Both the position numbers and the translations under genes were made by a program. Under the pieces are notes generated by a model that was not told the origin of the DNA, did not search any database, and saw only the letters and a list, made by a program, of their open reading frames with translations. Source: UBA7434 sp042090785 (lineage in GTDB: Bacteria > Pseudomonadota > Gammaproteobacteria > Pseudomonadales > UBA7434). From it: 64,000 nt of DNA. Location of the stretch: NCBI GenBank assembly GCA_042090785.1, contig JBELIP010000003.1:85750-149749 (forward strand). The letters are read 5' to 3'. Numbering within the stretch: position 1 is the stretch's first letter; every line of letters begins with the position of its first letter. Of the stretch, positions 7,693-16,877 are shown in pieces.

Positions 7693-10107
7693 CTATCTTC
7701 TTGGCGGTGGTGATGCAATAACTTCTCTACTGCCATTTGGCTGCATTTCTGAAATCACTCCTGCCGCTTCCATGGCTTCAATCATCCGTGCCGCACGGTT
7801 GTAACCAATGCGTAATTTGCGTTGCACCGATGAAATAGAAGCTTTGCGTGTTTCAGTAACAAACATGACGGCCTCATCATAAAGCGCATCTTGTTCGTTA
7901 TCAGAACTCTCGGCAGGCTCAAGACCTGGAATAGCATCGCCACCTGATCCGCCTTCATCAATAAGGTCTGGTAGGTAATCTGGCTCAGCTCTTGCGCGCC
8001 AGTCATCTGCCACCCTATGAACCTCATCATCCGAAACAAAAGCGCCGTGAACTCGTATAGGCACACCGCTACCCGGTGGCAAATAAAGCATATCACCATG
8101 ACCTAATAACTGCTCGGCGCCACCTTGATCTAGAATCGTTCTTGAATCAATTCTTGAAGATACCTGAAAAGCTATACGCGTTGGCACGTTGGCTTTTATC
8201 AAACCGGTAATAACATCTACCGAGGGTCGCTGCGTCGCAAGCACTAGGTGAATGCCTGCGGCACGTGCTTTTTGAGCAATCCTTGCAATAAGCTGCTCTA
8301 CTTTTTTACCAACAATCATAATCATATCGGCAAACTCATCAATCACTACCACAATATGTGGCAACGTTTCTAAGTCAGGCGGAACCTGATCATCGACATC
8401 AATAATGGATAATGGATCGGGCTGCCATACGGGATCGGTAATCGTTTCACCCGCTGCCAATGCATCGGTTATTTTTTTATTAAAACCATCTAAGTTCCTA
8501 ACACCCATAGCAGCCATTAATTTATAACGACGCTCCATTTCACCCACACACCAACGTAAACCGTTAGCAGCATCTTTCATATCAGTGATAACCGGTGTTA
8601 ATAAATGTGGAATGCCCTCATACACACTTAACTCAAGCATTTTAGGATCAATAAGAATTAAACGAACGTCTTCAGGCGTGGCCTTATAAAGCAAACTGAG
8701 CAGCATGGCATTAACACCAACCGACTTACCTGAACCGGTAGTACCTGCAACGAGCAAGTGAGGCATTTTTGCTAAATCGGCGACAATTGGCTCGCCGGCA
8801 ATATCATGCCCTAGCGCAAGCGTTAGGTGTGAGCTCGCTTCGGTATAAACCGATGAGGTAAGCACCTCTCCCAGCATAACCATGGCGCGATTTTCGTTGG
8901 GGATTTCTATACCAACAACCGACTTGCCCGGAATAACCTCTACGACACGAACACTTATTACCGCTAACGAGCGTGCTAGATCCTTGACCAAATTACTAAT
9001 ACGGCTTACCTTAACACCAGCTGCAGGCTGTATTTCAAATCGCGTGACTACCGGCCCAGGTAAAACCGACTTCACTTCGGCTTTAATGCCAAAATCGGCA
9101 AGCTTAGTTTCAAGTAGGCTTGAAAGCTGTGATAACTGGTCAGAAGTAAAGCCAATTTGACGACCGACTGTAGGCTCATCAAGCAAATCAAAATCAGGCA
9201 CTTCTAACGGCTCAGCACTATTGCGGGGTCGTTTAACTGGCTTGGGCGCTTTCTTTTTGGCTACTGGTTTAGCCTTGGTCACGGGCAACAAGGACTCTGC
9301 CGATTGTTTTATTTGGGTAATCATTGCGCCAACTGAAATTTCTTCATCGACAACAGCAGGCTTGGATTGTACTACCGGTGGCTTCTCTATAACTGCAACC
9401 GGCGCTTTTAACCGAGCAGCCTCTTTGTCACGGCGCTTTTGTCTTGCTAATTCACGACGCCGATCATTCCAATCGATAAACCAGGTAACAAAACGATCGA
9501 GTAGAACGACAGTAGATGCACCCACACGATCCATTAAACTCAGCCAAGATATTTCGGCAAATAAAGTTAAACCGAATAAGGTAATGGAGAGCATGAGTAA
9601 AACAGTTCCAGCAGGATGTAAAACCTGCAACAAGCCATCTTTAATCATTGAGCCAATATAACCACCACTACCAAAAGGTAAATTGGTTTGGTCAGTAATT
9701 GTCGATAACGACAGTAAACAGGTAAACCCCATTAACACTAAGAGTAAGCCTGCTAACTTTAACGCTACGGTTAGTGCATTGAAACGAAAAGCATCATAAC
9801 GGTCCCTAAAAATAAGCCATGCACGATGCATTAACGCAAAAGGAATTAAATAAGCGGTATATCCGAGCAAGGAAAAAAGCACATCAGAAAACCAAGCACC
9901 TGACATACCAGCGGTGTTGCGAACCGAACTATGATCGCCGGTTGCTGACCAACTAGGGTCTTGGGCGCTGTAACTGAGTAAAGCCATTAGGAAATAACCC
10001 GCTATTGCCAGCAGCGCGATTAATGTTCCTTCGCGAACAACCAAGAGCAAAGCGCCTGACTCATCAGCAGACTGAGATTTGGCTGATGTTTTTAAAGTTT
10101 TTGCCAT
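7693..10107 (-). CDS. ftsK: DNA translocase FtsK
   Basis: Septal DNA pump that clears and aligns chromosome ends and activates XerCD at dif during division. The first roughly 210 residues hold four to five membrane helices. A short charged linker rich in Lys and Pro (about 210-300) follows, much shorter than in E. coli. The motor has the Walker A LVAGTTGSGKSVGVNAMLL and Walker B HIVVVIDEFADMIM. The C-terminal gamma winged-helix (about residues 735-800, ISSVQRKLRIGYNRAARMIE) reads the polar KOPS sequences. At 804 residues it resembles the Pseudomonas form. It is transcribed divergently from trxB. Confidence 0.97.
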   Translation of the reverse strand: MAKTLKTSAKSQSADESGALLLVVREGTLIALLAIAGYFLMALLSYSAQDPSWSATGDHSSVRNTAGMSGAWFSDVLFSLLGYTAYLIPFALMHRAWLIFRDRYDAFRFNALTVALKLAGLLLVLMGFTCLLSLSTITDQTNLPFGSGGYIGSMIKDGLLQVLHPAGTVLLMLSITLFGLTLFAEISWLSLMDRVGASTVVLLDRFVTWFIDWNDRRRELARQKRRDKEAARLKAPVAVIEKPPVVQSKPAVVDEEISVGAMITQIKQSAESLLPVTKAKPVAKKKAPKPVKRPRNSAEPLEVPDFDLLDEPTVGRQIGFTSDQLSQLSSLLETKLADFGIKAEVKSVLPGPVVTRFEIQPAAGVKVSRISNLVKDLARSLAVISVRVVEVIPGKSVVGIEIPNENRAMVMLGEVLTSSVYTEASSHLTLALGHDIAGEPIVADLAKMPHLLVAGTTGSGKSVGVNAMLLSLLYKATPEDVRLILIDPKMLELSVYEGIPHLLTPVITDMKDAANGLRWCVGEMERRYKLMAAMGVRNLDGFNKKITDALAAGETITDPVWQPDPLSIIDVDDQVPPDLETLPHIVVVIDEFADMIMIVGKKVEQLIARIAQKARAAGIHLVLATQRPSVDVITGLIKANVPTRIAFQVSSRIDSRTILDQGGAEQLLGHGDMLYLPPGSGVPIRVHGAFVSDDEVHRVADDWRARAEPDYLPDLIDEGGSGGDAIPGLEPAESSDNEQDALYDEAVMFVTETRKASISSVQRKLRIGYNRAARMIEAMEAAGVISEMQPNGSREVIASPPPRR

Positions 10108-10409
10108 AGTGGATTTACGCTATAAATCGGTTTATTTGTGATCAACCTGCTCGCTTTCAACAGAACTAATCTCTAGGCGTGTAGCAAACTAAAAAACAGC
10201 GCAAACATCAAGGTACAATTCCCAACCCTGAGCAGTATTGTTCTGCATCATCAATCACTTGCATTCTCAGCAATCAATACTAGCGACCGAGTAAGAAATA
10301 CCTCTATTTTGATTAATTCATTGAATTAATGCTTAACGCAACCGTCGTTGTCTATTATCATTGTGGCCCGTCCATAGAGGCTCACATTTAAACAAAGGAT
10401 CCAATCTCC
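10108..10409. other. Divergent ftsK/trxB spacer
   Basis: 302 bases with no credible gene. The spacer must hold the promoters of ftsK (leftward) and trxB (rightward). The main structure is the 19-bp palindrome at 10312-10330. No convincing paired -35/-10 boxes were seen by eye, and no LexA-type box was found ahead of ftsK. Pseudomonas-like genomes often carry lrp near here; it is absent. Confidence 0.5.
10312..10330. promoter_or_regulatory. 19-bp palindrome upstream of trxB, candidate operator
   Basis: ATTAATTCA and TGAATTAAT form perfect 9-bp arms around a single T. The element is centred about 89 bases before the trxB start in the ftsK/trxB spacer. The symmetry and single-base centre resemble sites for dimeric helix-turn-helix regulators. 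No T-tract follows, so it is not a typical terminator. The sequence is AT-rich, which raises the chance of coincidence. Confidence 0.35.
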
Positions 10410-11363
10410 ATGCCAGAAACGATACACCACCGCTTAATTATCCTAGGCTCTGGCCCAGCCGGTTACTCAGCTGCCGTCTATGCTGCTCGCGCGAATCTTA
10501 ACCCCGTTATTATTGCTGGCATGGAACCAGGTGGTCAGCTAACCACGACAACCGATGTCGATAACTGGCCTGGTGACCCTGATGGAGTACAAGGGCCTGA
10601 TTTAATGGTTCGAATGCAAAAACATGCCGAGCGATTTGATACCAAAATTATTACTGATCATATTGAAGGCGTCGATTTAAATAAGCGCCCTTTCATATTA
10701 ACTGGCAACAACGCAGTCTACAGCTGCGATAGCCTTATTATCTGCACCGGCGCATCAGCTCAATACCTTGGCCTACCTTCTGAAGAAGCCTTTATGGGTC
10801 GCGGTGTGAGTGCCTGCGCCACCTGCGATGGTTTCTTTTATCGCGATCAAAAAGTTGCTGTCATTGGCGGCGGTAATACCGCTGTCGAAGAAGCCTTATA
10901 TTTGTCAAATATCGCTTCTGAAGTTGTTTTAGTGCATCGTCGCGACACGCTTCGCTCAGAAAAAATATTACAAGACAAACTCTTTGAGAAAGCCAAAAAT
11001 GGCAATATAACAATCAAGTGGAACAGCACATTAGATGAAGTGTTAGGTGACGACATGGGTGTTACCGGTATGCGAATAGCCGCAACCGATGGCTCAGGCA
11101 TAGAAGATATCGATTTATCTGGCGTATTTGTTGCCATTGGCCATAAACCGAATACCGGCATTTTTAATGAGCAATTGGATATGAAAGATGGCTACCTAAC
11201 CATTCATGGTGGCTCTCAAGGTAACGCAACACAAACTTCAAAAGCAGGCATTTTTGCTGCCGGCGATGTTGCCGACCACGTTTATCGCCAAGCCATCACA
11301 TCAGCAGGCTCAGGCTGTATGGCTGCACTTGATGCCGAGAAATTTTTAGATGATCTCGCGTAA
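10410..11363 (+). CDS. trxB: Thioredoxin reductase (NADPH)
   Basis: Low-molecular-weight flavoenzyme that keeps thioredoxin reduced using NADPH. The FAD motif GSGPAGYSAAVYAARA begins at about residue 13. The redox pair lies in CATCDGFFYRD (Cys136, Cys139), and the NADPH motif VIGGGNTAVEEALYLSN and the C-terminal FAD motif GIFAAGDVAD follow. Length 317 is typical. The start ATG has an AAGGA about nine bases upstream. It stands first in a rightward run with aat, bpt and infA, although the 87-base gap to aat may hold a separate promoter. Confidence 0.97.
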   Translation: MPETIHHRLIILGSGPAGYSAAVYAARANLNPVIIAGMEPGGQLTTTTDVDNWPGDPDGVQGPDLMVRMQKHAERFDTKIITDHIEGVDLNKRPFILTGNNAVYSCDSLIICTGASAQYLGLPSEEAFMGRGVSACATCDGFFYRDQKVAVIGGGNTAVEEALYLSNIASEVVLVHRRDTLRSEKILQDKLFEKAKNGNITIKWNSTLDEVLGDDMGVTGMRIAATDGSGIEDIDLSGVFVAIGHKPNTGIFNEQLDMKDGYLTIHGGSQGNATQTSKAGIFAAGDVADHVYRQAITSAGSGCMAALDAEKFLDDLA

Positions 11364-11450
11364 TTGCAACCGCCTGAATGAGTAATAATAAAAAAATATT
11401 TTTAATCAAAAATGATGACATGAAGTCAGAACACCAAGATTAACAGGTTC

Positions 11451-12218
11451 ATGCAAGATAAGCCGCCCATAGATAATCAATTCCCGCCATTGGAATCTGC
11501 ATTAGCAGATCCCAATGGCTTGCTTGCCACTGGCGGCGATCTGAGCTGTGAAAGACTACAGCTGGCCTATTCTCTTGGCATCTTTCCTTGGTTCAGTGAT
11601 GACCAGCCTATTATGTGGTGGTCTCCCGACCCTCGCGCGGTAATGTACCCACATAAACTGCATTTATCTAAAAGCCTAAAAAAAAGCATGCGGCAAAAAA
11701 ACTATCAATTAAGTGTTAATCGTGACTTCGAACAAGTCATCCATGCTTGCGCAGAAACTCGCTCCGGCAACGACGAGCAGGGCTTAGATGACACATGGAT
11801 TACCAGCGAGATGATTGACGCTTACACTGCTCTTCACCATAAACAGCAAGCGCACTCTTTTGAAGTTTGGGACGGCACTGAATTAGTTGGCGGACTTTAT
11901 GGCGTGGCATCTGGCCAAATATTTTCTGGCGAGTCCATGTTCCACCGTCGCACTGACGCCTCAAAAATAGCCTTTACACTCACATGCATGCAAATACAGC
12001 AATGGGGATTTGAACTGCTGGATTGCCAAATAATGAACCCACACCTAAAAAGCCTTGGCGCTGAAGAGCTACCCAGAGCGAGCTTTAAACAATGCCTGCG
12101 GAGTTGCGCCGACAGCTCGGTGTTGACTAACAATCTAAATATCTGGCAAACAACCAGCTGGCAAAACACGCGCGAATTAAGTAACGCCTTTATTGACACA
12201 AAAGAAGGCACAAGATAA
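11451..12218 (+). CDS. aat: Leucyl/phenylalanyl-tRNA-protein transferase
   Basis: Adds Leu or Phe from aminoacyl-tRNA to proteins with N-terminal Lys or Arg, creating degrons for ClpS-ClpAP. The family blocks are all present: FPPLESALADPNGLLATGGD near the N-terminus, GIFPWFSDDQPIMWWSPDPR, and GGLYGVASGQIFSGESMFHR in the GNAT-like catalytic domain. The 255 residues are close to the usual 230-250. Its stop codon overlaps the bpt start at 12218, so the two transferases are likely translationally coupled. clpA and clpS, the downstream steps, are encoded 1-4 kb away. Confidence 0.96.
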   Translation: MQDKPPIDNQFPPLESALADPNGLLATGGDLSCERLQLAYSLGIFPWFSDDQPIMWWSPDPRAVMYPHKLHLSKSLKKSMRQKNYQLSVNRDFEQVIHACAETRSGNDEQGLDDTWITSEMIDAYTALHHKQQAHSFEVWDGTELVGGLYGVASGQIFSGESMFHRRTDASKIAFTLTCMQIQQWGFELLDCQIMNPHLKSLGAEELPRASFKQCLRSCADSSVLTNNLNIWQTTSWQNTRELSNAFIDTKEGTR

Positions 12219-12925
12219 TGAGCGTATTATTTAAACTAAAGGTCTACGCAACTCAACCGCACGAATGTGGCTACCAAGAAGACAAAGAAGCCACAACATT
12301 ATTTATTGACCCCAGCCAAGAACTCGACGAAATTGCCTACCAAGACCTTACTGAAATTGGTTTTCGACGCTCAGGCACACACTACTACCGACCACACTGC
12401 CAAAGCTGCAATGAATGCATTCCCGCGAGAATACCGGTTGAAACATTCACAGCCACCAAGCGACAAAAACGCATTGAAAATAAAAATAAGGATTTAACCA
12501 CGCATGCAGTTGAGTCCATTGATACCGGCGAACATTACCAACTGTATGCAAAATATATAGAAACACGCCATGAAAATGGCGATATGTACCCGCCGACACC
12601 CGATCAATATCAACAATTTTTAGGCCGCGAGACACGTTTTAGCAAATTCACCGAGTTTCGCCATAACGGAGAATTAGTAGCGGTCAGTGTTAGAGACAAC
12701 GTTGCTGATAGCTATTCGGCTATTTACACCTTCTTCGACCCTAATTACTCAAACAGAAGCCTAGGTAGCTTTGCAATTCTATGGCTAATTAGAGAAGCCC
12801 AGCGCGAAAAGCTGAGCTATGTATATTTGGGCTACTGGATCCGCTCATGTCGAAAAATGTCCTATAAAATCGATTATCGCCCCATAGAACTGCTGCTTGA
12901 TAACCGCTGGCAAACCCTCAGTTAG
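12218..12925 (+). CDS. bpt: Aspartate/glutamate leucyltransferase (Bpt; arginyltransferase family)
   Basis: Transfers Leu from leucyl-tRNA to proteins with N-terminal Asp or Glu, marking them for ClpS-dependent degradation. Annotated in many genomes as ate. The N-terminal domain carries CQSCNECIPARIPVETF, with the conserved paired cysteines of the ATE fold; the C-terminal domain has the GNAT-like FFDPNYSNRSLGSFAILWLI and YLGYWIRSCRKMSYK. Length 235 is standard for the bacterial form. It overlaps aat by one base and precedes infA by 117 bases. That the donor is Leu rather than Arg follows from the known bacterial Bpt family, not from residues I can read. Confidence 0.93.
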   Translation: MSVLFKLKVYATQPHECGYQEDKEATTLFIDPSQELDEIAYQDLTEIGFRRSGTHYYRPHCQSCNECIPARIPVETFTATKRQKRIENKNKDLTTHAVESIDTGEHYQLYAKYIETRHENGDMYPPTPDQYQQFLGRETRFSKFTEFRHNGELVAVSVRDNVADSYSAIYTFFDPNYSNRSLGSFAILWLIREAQREKLSYVYLGYWIRSCRKMSYKIDYRPIELLLDNRWQTLS

Positions 12926-13042
12926 CCGTTGTAATTACTTATCTTTGATTCTGCCTGTCTTTTAGTGCAAAATGCGCGCCTTCGCTTGCATTGGTTTAAA
13001 AAGGGCTAAGGCAAAAATGATAATTAGTGGAATAAATTAAGC

Positions 13043-13261
13043 ATGGCAAAAGAAGAAAATATTGAGTTTGAAGGTGAAGTCATCGACACGCTTCCAAACA
13101 CGACATTCCGAGTGAAATTAGAGAATGATCATGTAATCACTGCGCATATATCAGGCAAAATGCGTAAGAACTACATTCGAATTCTTACTGGCGATAAGGT
13201 AAAAGTTGAAATGACACCTTATGATTTAAGCAAAGGTCGCATTACCTTTAGAGCAAGATAG
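13043..13261 (+). CDS. infA: Translation initiation factor IF-1
   Basis: Binds the A site of the 30S subunit during initiation. The 72-residue single OB-fold (S1-type) begins MAKEENIEFEGEV and contains the conserved HISGKMRKNYIRILTGDKV and YDLSKGRI segments; it is essentially canonical. The usual position between bpt and the convergent clpA is kept. A short GC-rich hairpin follows about 17 bases after the stop. Confidence 0.98.
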   Translation: MAKEENIEFEGEVIDTLPNTTFRVKLENDHVITAHISGKMRKNYIRILTGDKVKVEMTPYDLSKGRITFRAR

Positions 13262-13277
13262 TATTAATTACTCAAAT

Positions 13278-13300
13278 GAGCCTATAAAAATGGGCTCTTT
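13278..13300 (+). terminator. Probable infA terminator
   Basis: GAGCC at 13278-13282 pairs with GGCTC at 13293-13297 across a ten-base loop and is followed by a short TTT. The stem is short and the T-run weak, so it may be a modest terminator in front of the stronger one at 13398-13430. Confidence 0.45.
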
Positions 13301-13397
13301 GCCCCCTCTCATTTACCGCGCCTAACACTCTTCTTGCTCAAACTTACTGTCTGCTTTTATTATTACTTGACAGCTCACTAGAGCTGCCCTCATAAAA

Positions 13398-13430
13398 AAA
13401 CGGCAGTGCAAAATTATTGCACTGCCGTTT
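13398..13430. terminator. Bidirectional rho-independent terminator between infA and clpA
   Basis: A perfect 14-bp stem (13398-13411 and 13417-13430, AAACGGCAGTGCAA and its complement) encloses a five-base loop. A-rich sequence precedes it and TAATTTT follows, so it forms an A-stem-T structure on both strands. It lies between the convergent infA and clpA genes and likely ends both transcripts. Confidence 0.9.
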
Positions 13431-13468
13431 AATTTTCTAGGTCGACTGAAGCCAGCTGAACTTAACTA

Positions 13469-15730
13469 TTAACCAACATTCAGTACTAACTGATCTTTTT
13501 TCACAGTGATATTCACTGTACCGCCAGACGCAGACAGCTCACCAAATAACACCAGCTCGGCCAACGGCTTTTTAATATGTTGCTGGATAACACGTGCCAT
13601 TGGCCTCGCGCCCATATGCACATCGTAACCTTTGTCGACTAACCACTGACGCGCTTTTGTATCAACTTCAAGCAATACTGATTTATCATCAAGCTGTGTT
13701 TGTAGTTGAATCAGGAACTTATCAACAACAGTTAATATAACATCTTCGCTTAATGGTGCGAATTGAATAATAGAATCTAAACGGTTTCTAAACTCAGGAG
13801 TAAACATTTTGTTCACCGCTTCCATACCGTCGGTGCTGTGATCCTGATGGGTAAAACCAATGCTTCTTCGGCTAATAGACTCGGCACCCGCGTTAGTTGT
13901 CATAATCAAAACCACATTACGGAAGTCAGCTTTGCGACCGTTATTGTCAGTAAGTGTACCGTGATCCATTACCTGCAATAACAGGTTAAAGACTTCTGGA
14001 TGCGCTTTTTCTATTTCATCGAGCAGCACAACACAGTGTGGGGTCTTAGTGACAGCATCCGTCAGCAAGCCACCCTGATCAAAACCAACATAACCTGGAG
14101 GCGCACCAATTAAACGTGAAACGGTGTGACGCTCCATATACTCTGACATATCAAAGCGAATAAGCTCCATACCCATTACCGAAGCTAACTGACTGCTCAC
14201 TTCTGTTTTACCAACACCTGTTGGGCCAGCAAATAAGAATGAACCAATTGGCTTATCTGGCGAAGTTAAACCTGCACGCGAAAGCTTGATTGATGCAGAA
14301 AGCACTTCAATAGCTGGGTCCTGACCAAACACAACATGCTTGAGGTTTTCTTCTAATTTACCCAGCGAGTCTTTATCCGAAGAGCTCACATGCTTAGGTG
14401 GAATATGGGCAATTTTAGCAACGACTGATTCAATCTCAGTAACGCCAATTTTCTTTTTGCGCTTAGCTACGGGTATTAGGCGCTGATATGCCCCCGCCTC
14501 ATCAATCACATCAATAGCTTTATCAGGCAAAAAACGCTCATTAATGTAGCGAGCCGCTAAATCTGATGCTGCACGCAAAGCTTTATCGGTATAAGTAATA
14601 TCGTGATGCGCCTCAAAATTAGACTTAAGCCCTTTAAGTATTTTGTAGGTGTCGTCAGCACTTGGCTCGTTAACATCAATTTTCTGAAAACGACGCGATA
14701 AAGCACGATCTTTGTCGAAAATAGCACGATATTCTTGAAACGTCGTAGAGCCTAAGCAGCGCATTTCGCCAGAGCTTAACAGCGGCTTTAATAGGTTAGA
14801 GGCGTCCATAACACCACCCGAAGCCGCACCAGCGCCAATAATGGTATGAATCTCATCAATGAATAACACTGAATCATCACGCTTTTTCAATTCACCAAGT
14901 AAGGCCTTAAAGCGCTTTTCAAAATCACCGCGATACTTAGTACCCGCCAATAAAGCACCTAGGTCAAGTGAGTAAACAATACTGTTTTCAAGAATTTCAG
15001 GGACTTGATTATCGACAATACGTTTGGCAAGACCTTCGGCAATAGCCGTTTTACCCACACCCGCCTCACCCACTAACAGTGGATTATTTTTACGACGACG
15101 CGCCAATATTTGTACCGTGCGCTCAACTTCTTGCTCGCGACCAATTAATGGATCTATGCGCCCAGCTTCTGCTTCAGCGTTTAAGTTAACTGCATAAGCC
15201 TCTAACGGATCCTTAGAAGTACCGCCCTCTATTGCAGCACCATCATCACCCACTTGCTCATCATGCTGTTCAGAAGGCGTTTCGTTGTGGCCTGACACTT
15301 TAGAAATACCATGGCTAATGTAGTTAACAATATCAATGCGAGCCACGCTCTGATCTTTTAATAAATAAACTGCCTGGCTTTCTTGCTCACTAAAAATAGC
15401 CACTAAGACATTAGCGCCGCTAACTTCTTTTTTACCTGAAGATTGAACATGAAAAACCGCACGCTGTAATACACGCTGAAAACCCAATGTAGGCTGCGTA
15501 TCACGCTCTTCATCAGTTTCGGCAAGCAATGGCGTGGTTGAGTTAATAAACTCAATGAGAGAGTTGCTCAGTTTTTTGACCTCTACACCACAAGCAGTGA
15601 GAACGTCAGATGCATCTTGATTATCAAGCATTGCCAAAAGCAAATGCTCAACCGTCATAAATTCATGTCGCTTATTGCGCGCAACTTTAAATGCGCTATT
15701 AAGAGTACTTTCTAGCTCTTTATTGAGCAT
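13469..15730 (-). CDS. clpA: ATP-dependent Clp protease ATP-binding subunit ClpA
   Basis: Hexameric AAA+ unfoldase that feeds proteins to ClpP. The N-terminal double Clp repeat (about 1-145), which binds ClpS, is followed by the first AAA+ module with Walker A GEAGVGKTAIAEGLA and Walker B VLFIDEIHTIIGAGA. The second module has GPTGVGKTEVSSQLA and CVVLLDEIEKAHPEVFN. It lacks the coiled-coil middle domain of ClpB, and 753 residues match ClpA. An acidic Gly-rich linker (about 150-170) joins N-domain and D1. It lies 48 bases downstream of clpS and is probably cotranscribed. clpP is not in this window. Confidence 0.97.
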   Translation of the reverse strand: MLNKELESTLNSAFKVARNKRHEFMTVEHLLLAMLDNQDASDVLTACGVEVKKLSNSLIEFINSTTPLLAETDEERDTQPTLGFQRVLQRAVFHVQSSGKKEVSGANVLVAIFSEQESQAVYLLKDQSVARIDIVNYISHGISKVSGHNETPSEQHDEQVGDDGAAIEGGTSKDPLEAYAVNLNAEAEAGRIDPLIGREQEVERTVQILARRRKNNPLLVGEAGVGKTAIAEGLAKRIVDNQVPEILENSIVYSLDLGALLAGTKYRGDFEKRFKALLGELKKRDDSVLFIDEIHTIIGAGAASGGVMDASNLLKPLLSSGEMRCLGSTTFQEYRAIFDKDRALSRRFQKIDVNEPSADDTYKILKGLKSNFEAHHDITYTDKALRAASDLAARYINERFLPDKAIDVIDEAGAYQRLIPVAKRKKKIGVTEIESVVAKIAHIPPKHVSSSDKDSLGKLEENLKHVVFGQDPAIEVLSASIKLSRAGLTSPDKPIGSFLFAGPTGVGKTEVSSQLASVMGMELIRFDMSEYMERHTVSRLIGAPPGYVGFDQGGLLTDAVTKTPHCVVLLDEIEKAHPEVFNLLLQVMDHGTLTDNNGRKADFRNVVLIMTTNAGAESISRRSIGFTHQDHSTDGMEAVNKMFTPEFRNRLDSIIQFAPLSEDVILTVVDKFLIQLQTQLDDKSVLLEVDTKARQWLVDKGYDVHMGARPMARVIQQHIKKPLAELVLFGELSASGGTVNITVKKDQLVLNVG

Positions 15731-15778
15731 ACTACTACTTCCTCGGACTGCTAACTCTTATATTAAAAACAGAGAACA

Positions 15779-16159
15779 TTATTCTTCTTTGAATGACTCT
15801 ATTTCACACAAAAGCGGGTGCTGACTTTCTCGGGCATACTGGTTGACCAAAGAAGCTTTTGTTTCTGCAATATCGCGTGTGTAAGAACCACAAACTGCGC
15901 GCCCCATAGTATGTACAGTTAACATAACTCGGGTTGCTGCTTCGCGATCAAGATTAAAAAAGGTCTCCATCACTTCGACTACAAACTCCATCGGCGTATA
16001 GTCATCGTTCAGCATAACCACGTTATACATGGATGGGACTTCAAGCTTGGGCTTCGATTCTTCAACCGCAAACGCTAAATCGCCATCATGCTCTTCATCT
16101 GCTGCATCACCGCTCATTAATAAGGGTAGTAGATATTCATTATTTTGAGAATTTTTCAT
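15779..16159 (-). CDS. clpS: ClpS adaptor for N-degron substrates
   Basis: Small adaptor that binds N-terminal Leu, Phe, Tyr or Trp and delivers substrates to ClpA. The core starts YNVVMLNDDYTPMEFVVEVM, with the hydrophobic pocket residues and the conserved Asn-Asp-Asp. The helical VMLTVHTMGRAVCGSYTRDIAETK region follows in the usual place. The N-terminal roughly 40 residues are acidic and flexible, slightly longer than in E. coli. It is the first gene of the clpS-clpA unit and is divergent from cspD. Confidence 0.96.
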   Translation of the reverse strand: MKNSQNNEYLLPLLMSGDAADEEHDGDLAFAVEESKPKLEVPSMYNVVMLNDDYTPMEFVVEVMETFFNLDREAATRVMLTVHTMGRAVCGSYTRDIAETKASLVNQYARESQHPLLCEIESFKEE

Positions 16160-16442
16160 CTTATTTATTTACCACTTAATGCAAAATTTGTTGTCCATGA
16201 TACAGCGTGTTTAGCTTTTGTGCTGTTGGGTTTTTACTTGACTATTTGTGTCTCAGGCGTTAAAAAGAGTCTGTTATGCCCTGTACATTAAAGCCAAGTC
16301 GTTGATTATACACTAATTCTTGATTTACTCTATAGCTTAAACGCCTAAATCCGATAAAGAATTTTCGATATTTGGATACAGAATACTTAAGATTAGATAA
16401 ATTAACGGCAAGGATAACAACTGAACTGAAGGATTAACTACT
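16160..16442. promoter_or_regulatory. Divergent clpS/cspD regulatory spacer
   Basis: A 283-base AT-rich spacer that must contain the clpS promoter (leftward) and the cspD promoter (rightward). TTGACT at 16238-16243 is the best -35-like hexamer on the plus strand, with a weak TTAAAA about 16 bases downstream. The roughly 180-base leader that would result resembles the long 5' leaders of cold-shock genes, but this is inference. The boundaries are those of the spacer, not of a mapped promoter. Confidence 0.25.
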
Positions 16443-16757
16443 ATGCAAACAGGTGTGGTGAAATGGTTCAATAACGCTAAAGGATATGGCTTTATTTTAA
16501 CCGATACAGATAACAAAGATGTATTTGCACATTATTCGGCCGTCGAAATGGAAGGCTACCGAACGTTAAGAGCCGGTCAATGTGTAGGATTTGAATCAAT
16601 TGATGGCCCCAAAGGCCTTCATGCCGTCAGTATCACAATACTGACCGAGGCACCCAATGTCGTCGGCGAGCCCAGAAATGCCAGCATTCCGCTTGATACC
16701 GATATTGCCTCTGAAATTGAATCCGCCCCTAACGAAGAAGCTGAGCTCGCCGTTTAA
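16443..16757 (+). CDS. cspD: Cold-shock-domain protein, CspD type
   Basis: Single-stranded nucleic-acid-binding protein; in E. coli CspD inhibits replication initiation in stationary phase. The cold-shock domain (about 1-68) carries RNP-1 as KWFNNAKGYGFIL and an RNP-2-like DVFAHYSAVEM. The FAHYSA form, rather than VHFSA, is typical of CspD. An acidic, low-complexity C-terminal tail of about 35 residues extends past the fold. It starts at ATG and sits between clpS and icd as in Pseudomonas, where cspD lies next to clpS. Confidence 0.92.
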   Translation: MQTGVVKWFNNAKGYGFILTDTDNKDVFAHYSAVEMEGYRTLRAGQCVGFESIDGPKGLHAVSITILTEAPNVVGEPRNASIPLDTDIASEIESAPNEEAELAV

Positions 16758-16818
16758 GCCTTGCTGCAAGCTGACACTCATTCACTGGTGCGACACTTCA
16801 AACTAAAGAGATAAACAC

Positions 16819-16848
16819 AAAAAAGCCGACGCTAGCGTCGGCTTTTTT
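16819..16848. terminator. Bidirectional terminator between cspD and icd
   Basis: AAAAAAGCCGACGC (16819-16832) and its complement (16835-16848) form a perfect 14-bp stem with a two-base TA centre; the stem ends in an A-run and a T-run. It lies between the convergent cspD and icd genes and reads as a terminator on both strands. Confidence 0.9.
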
Positions 16849-16877
16849 GTGACTTTAATTTGGCCACTATCCAGCAA

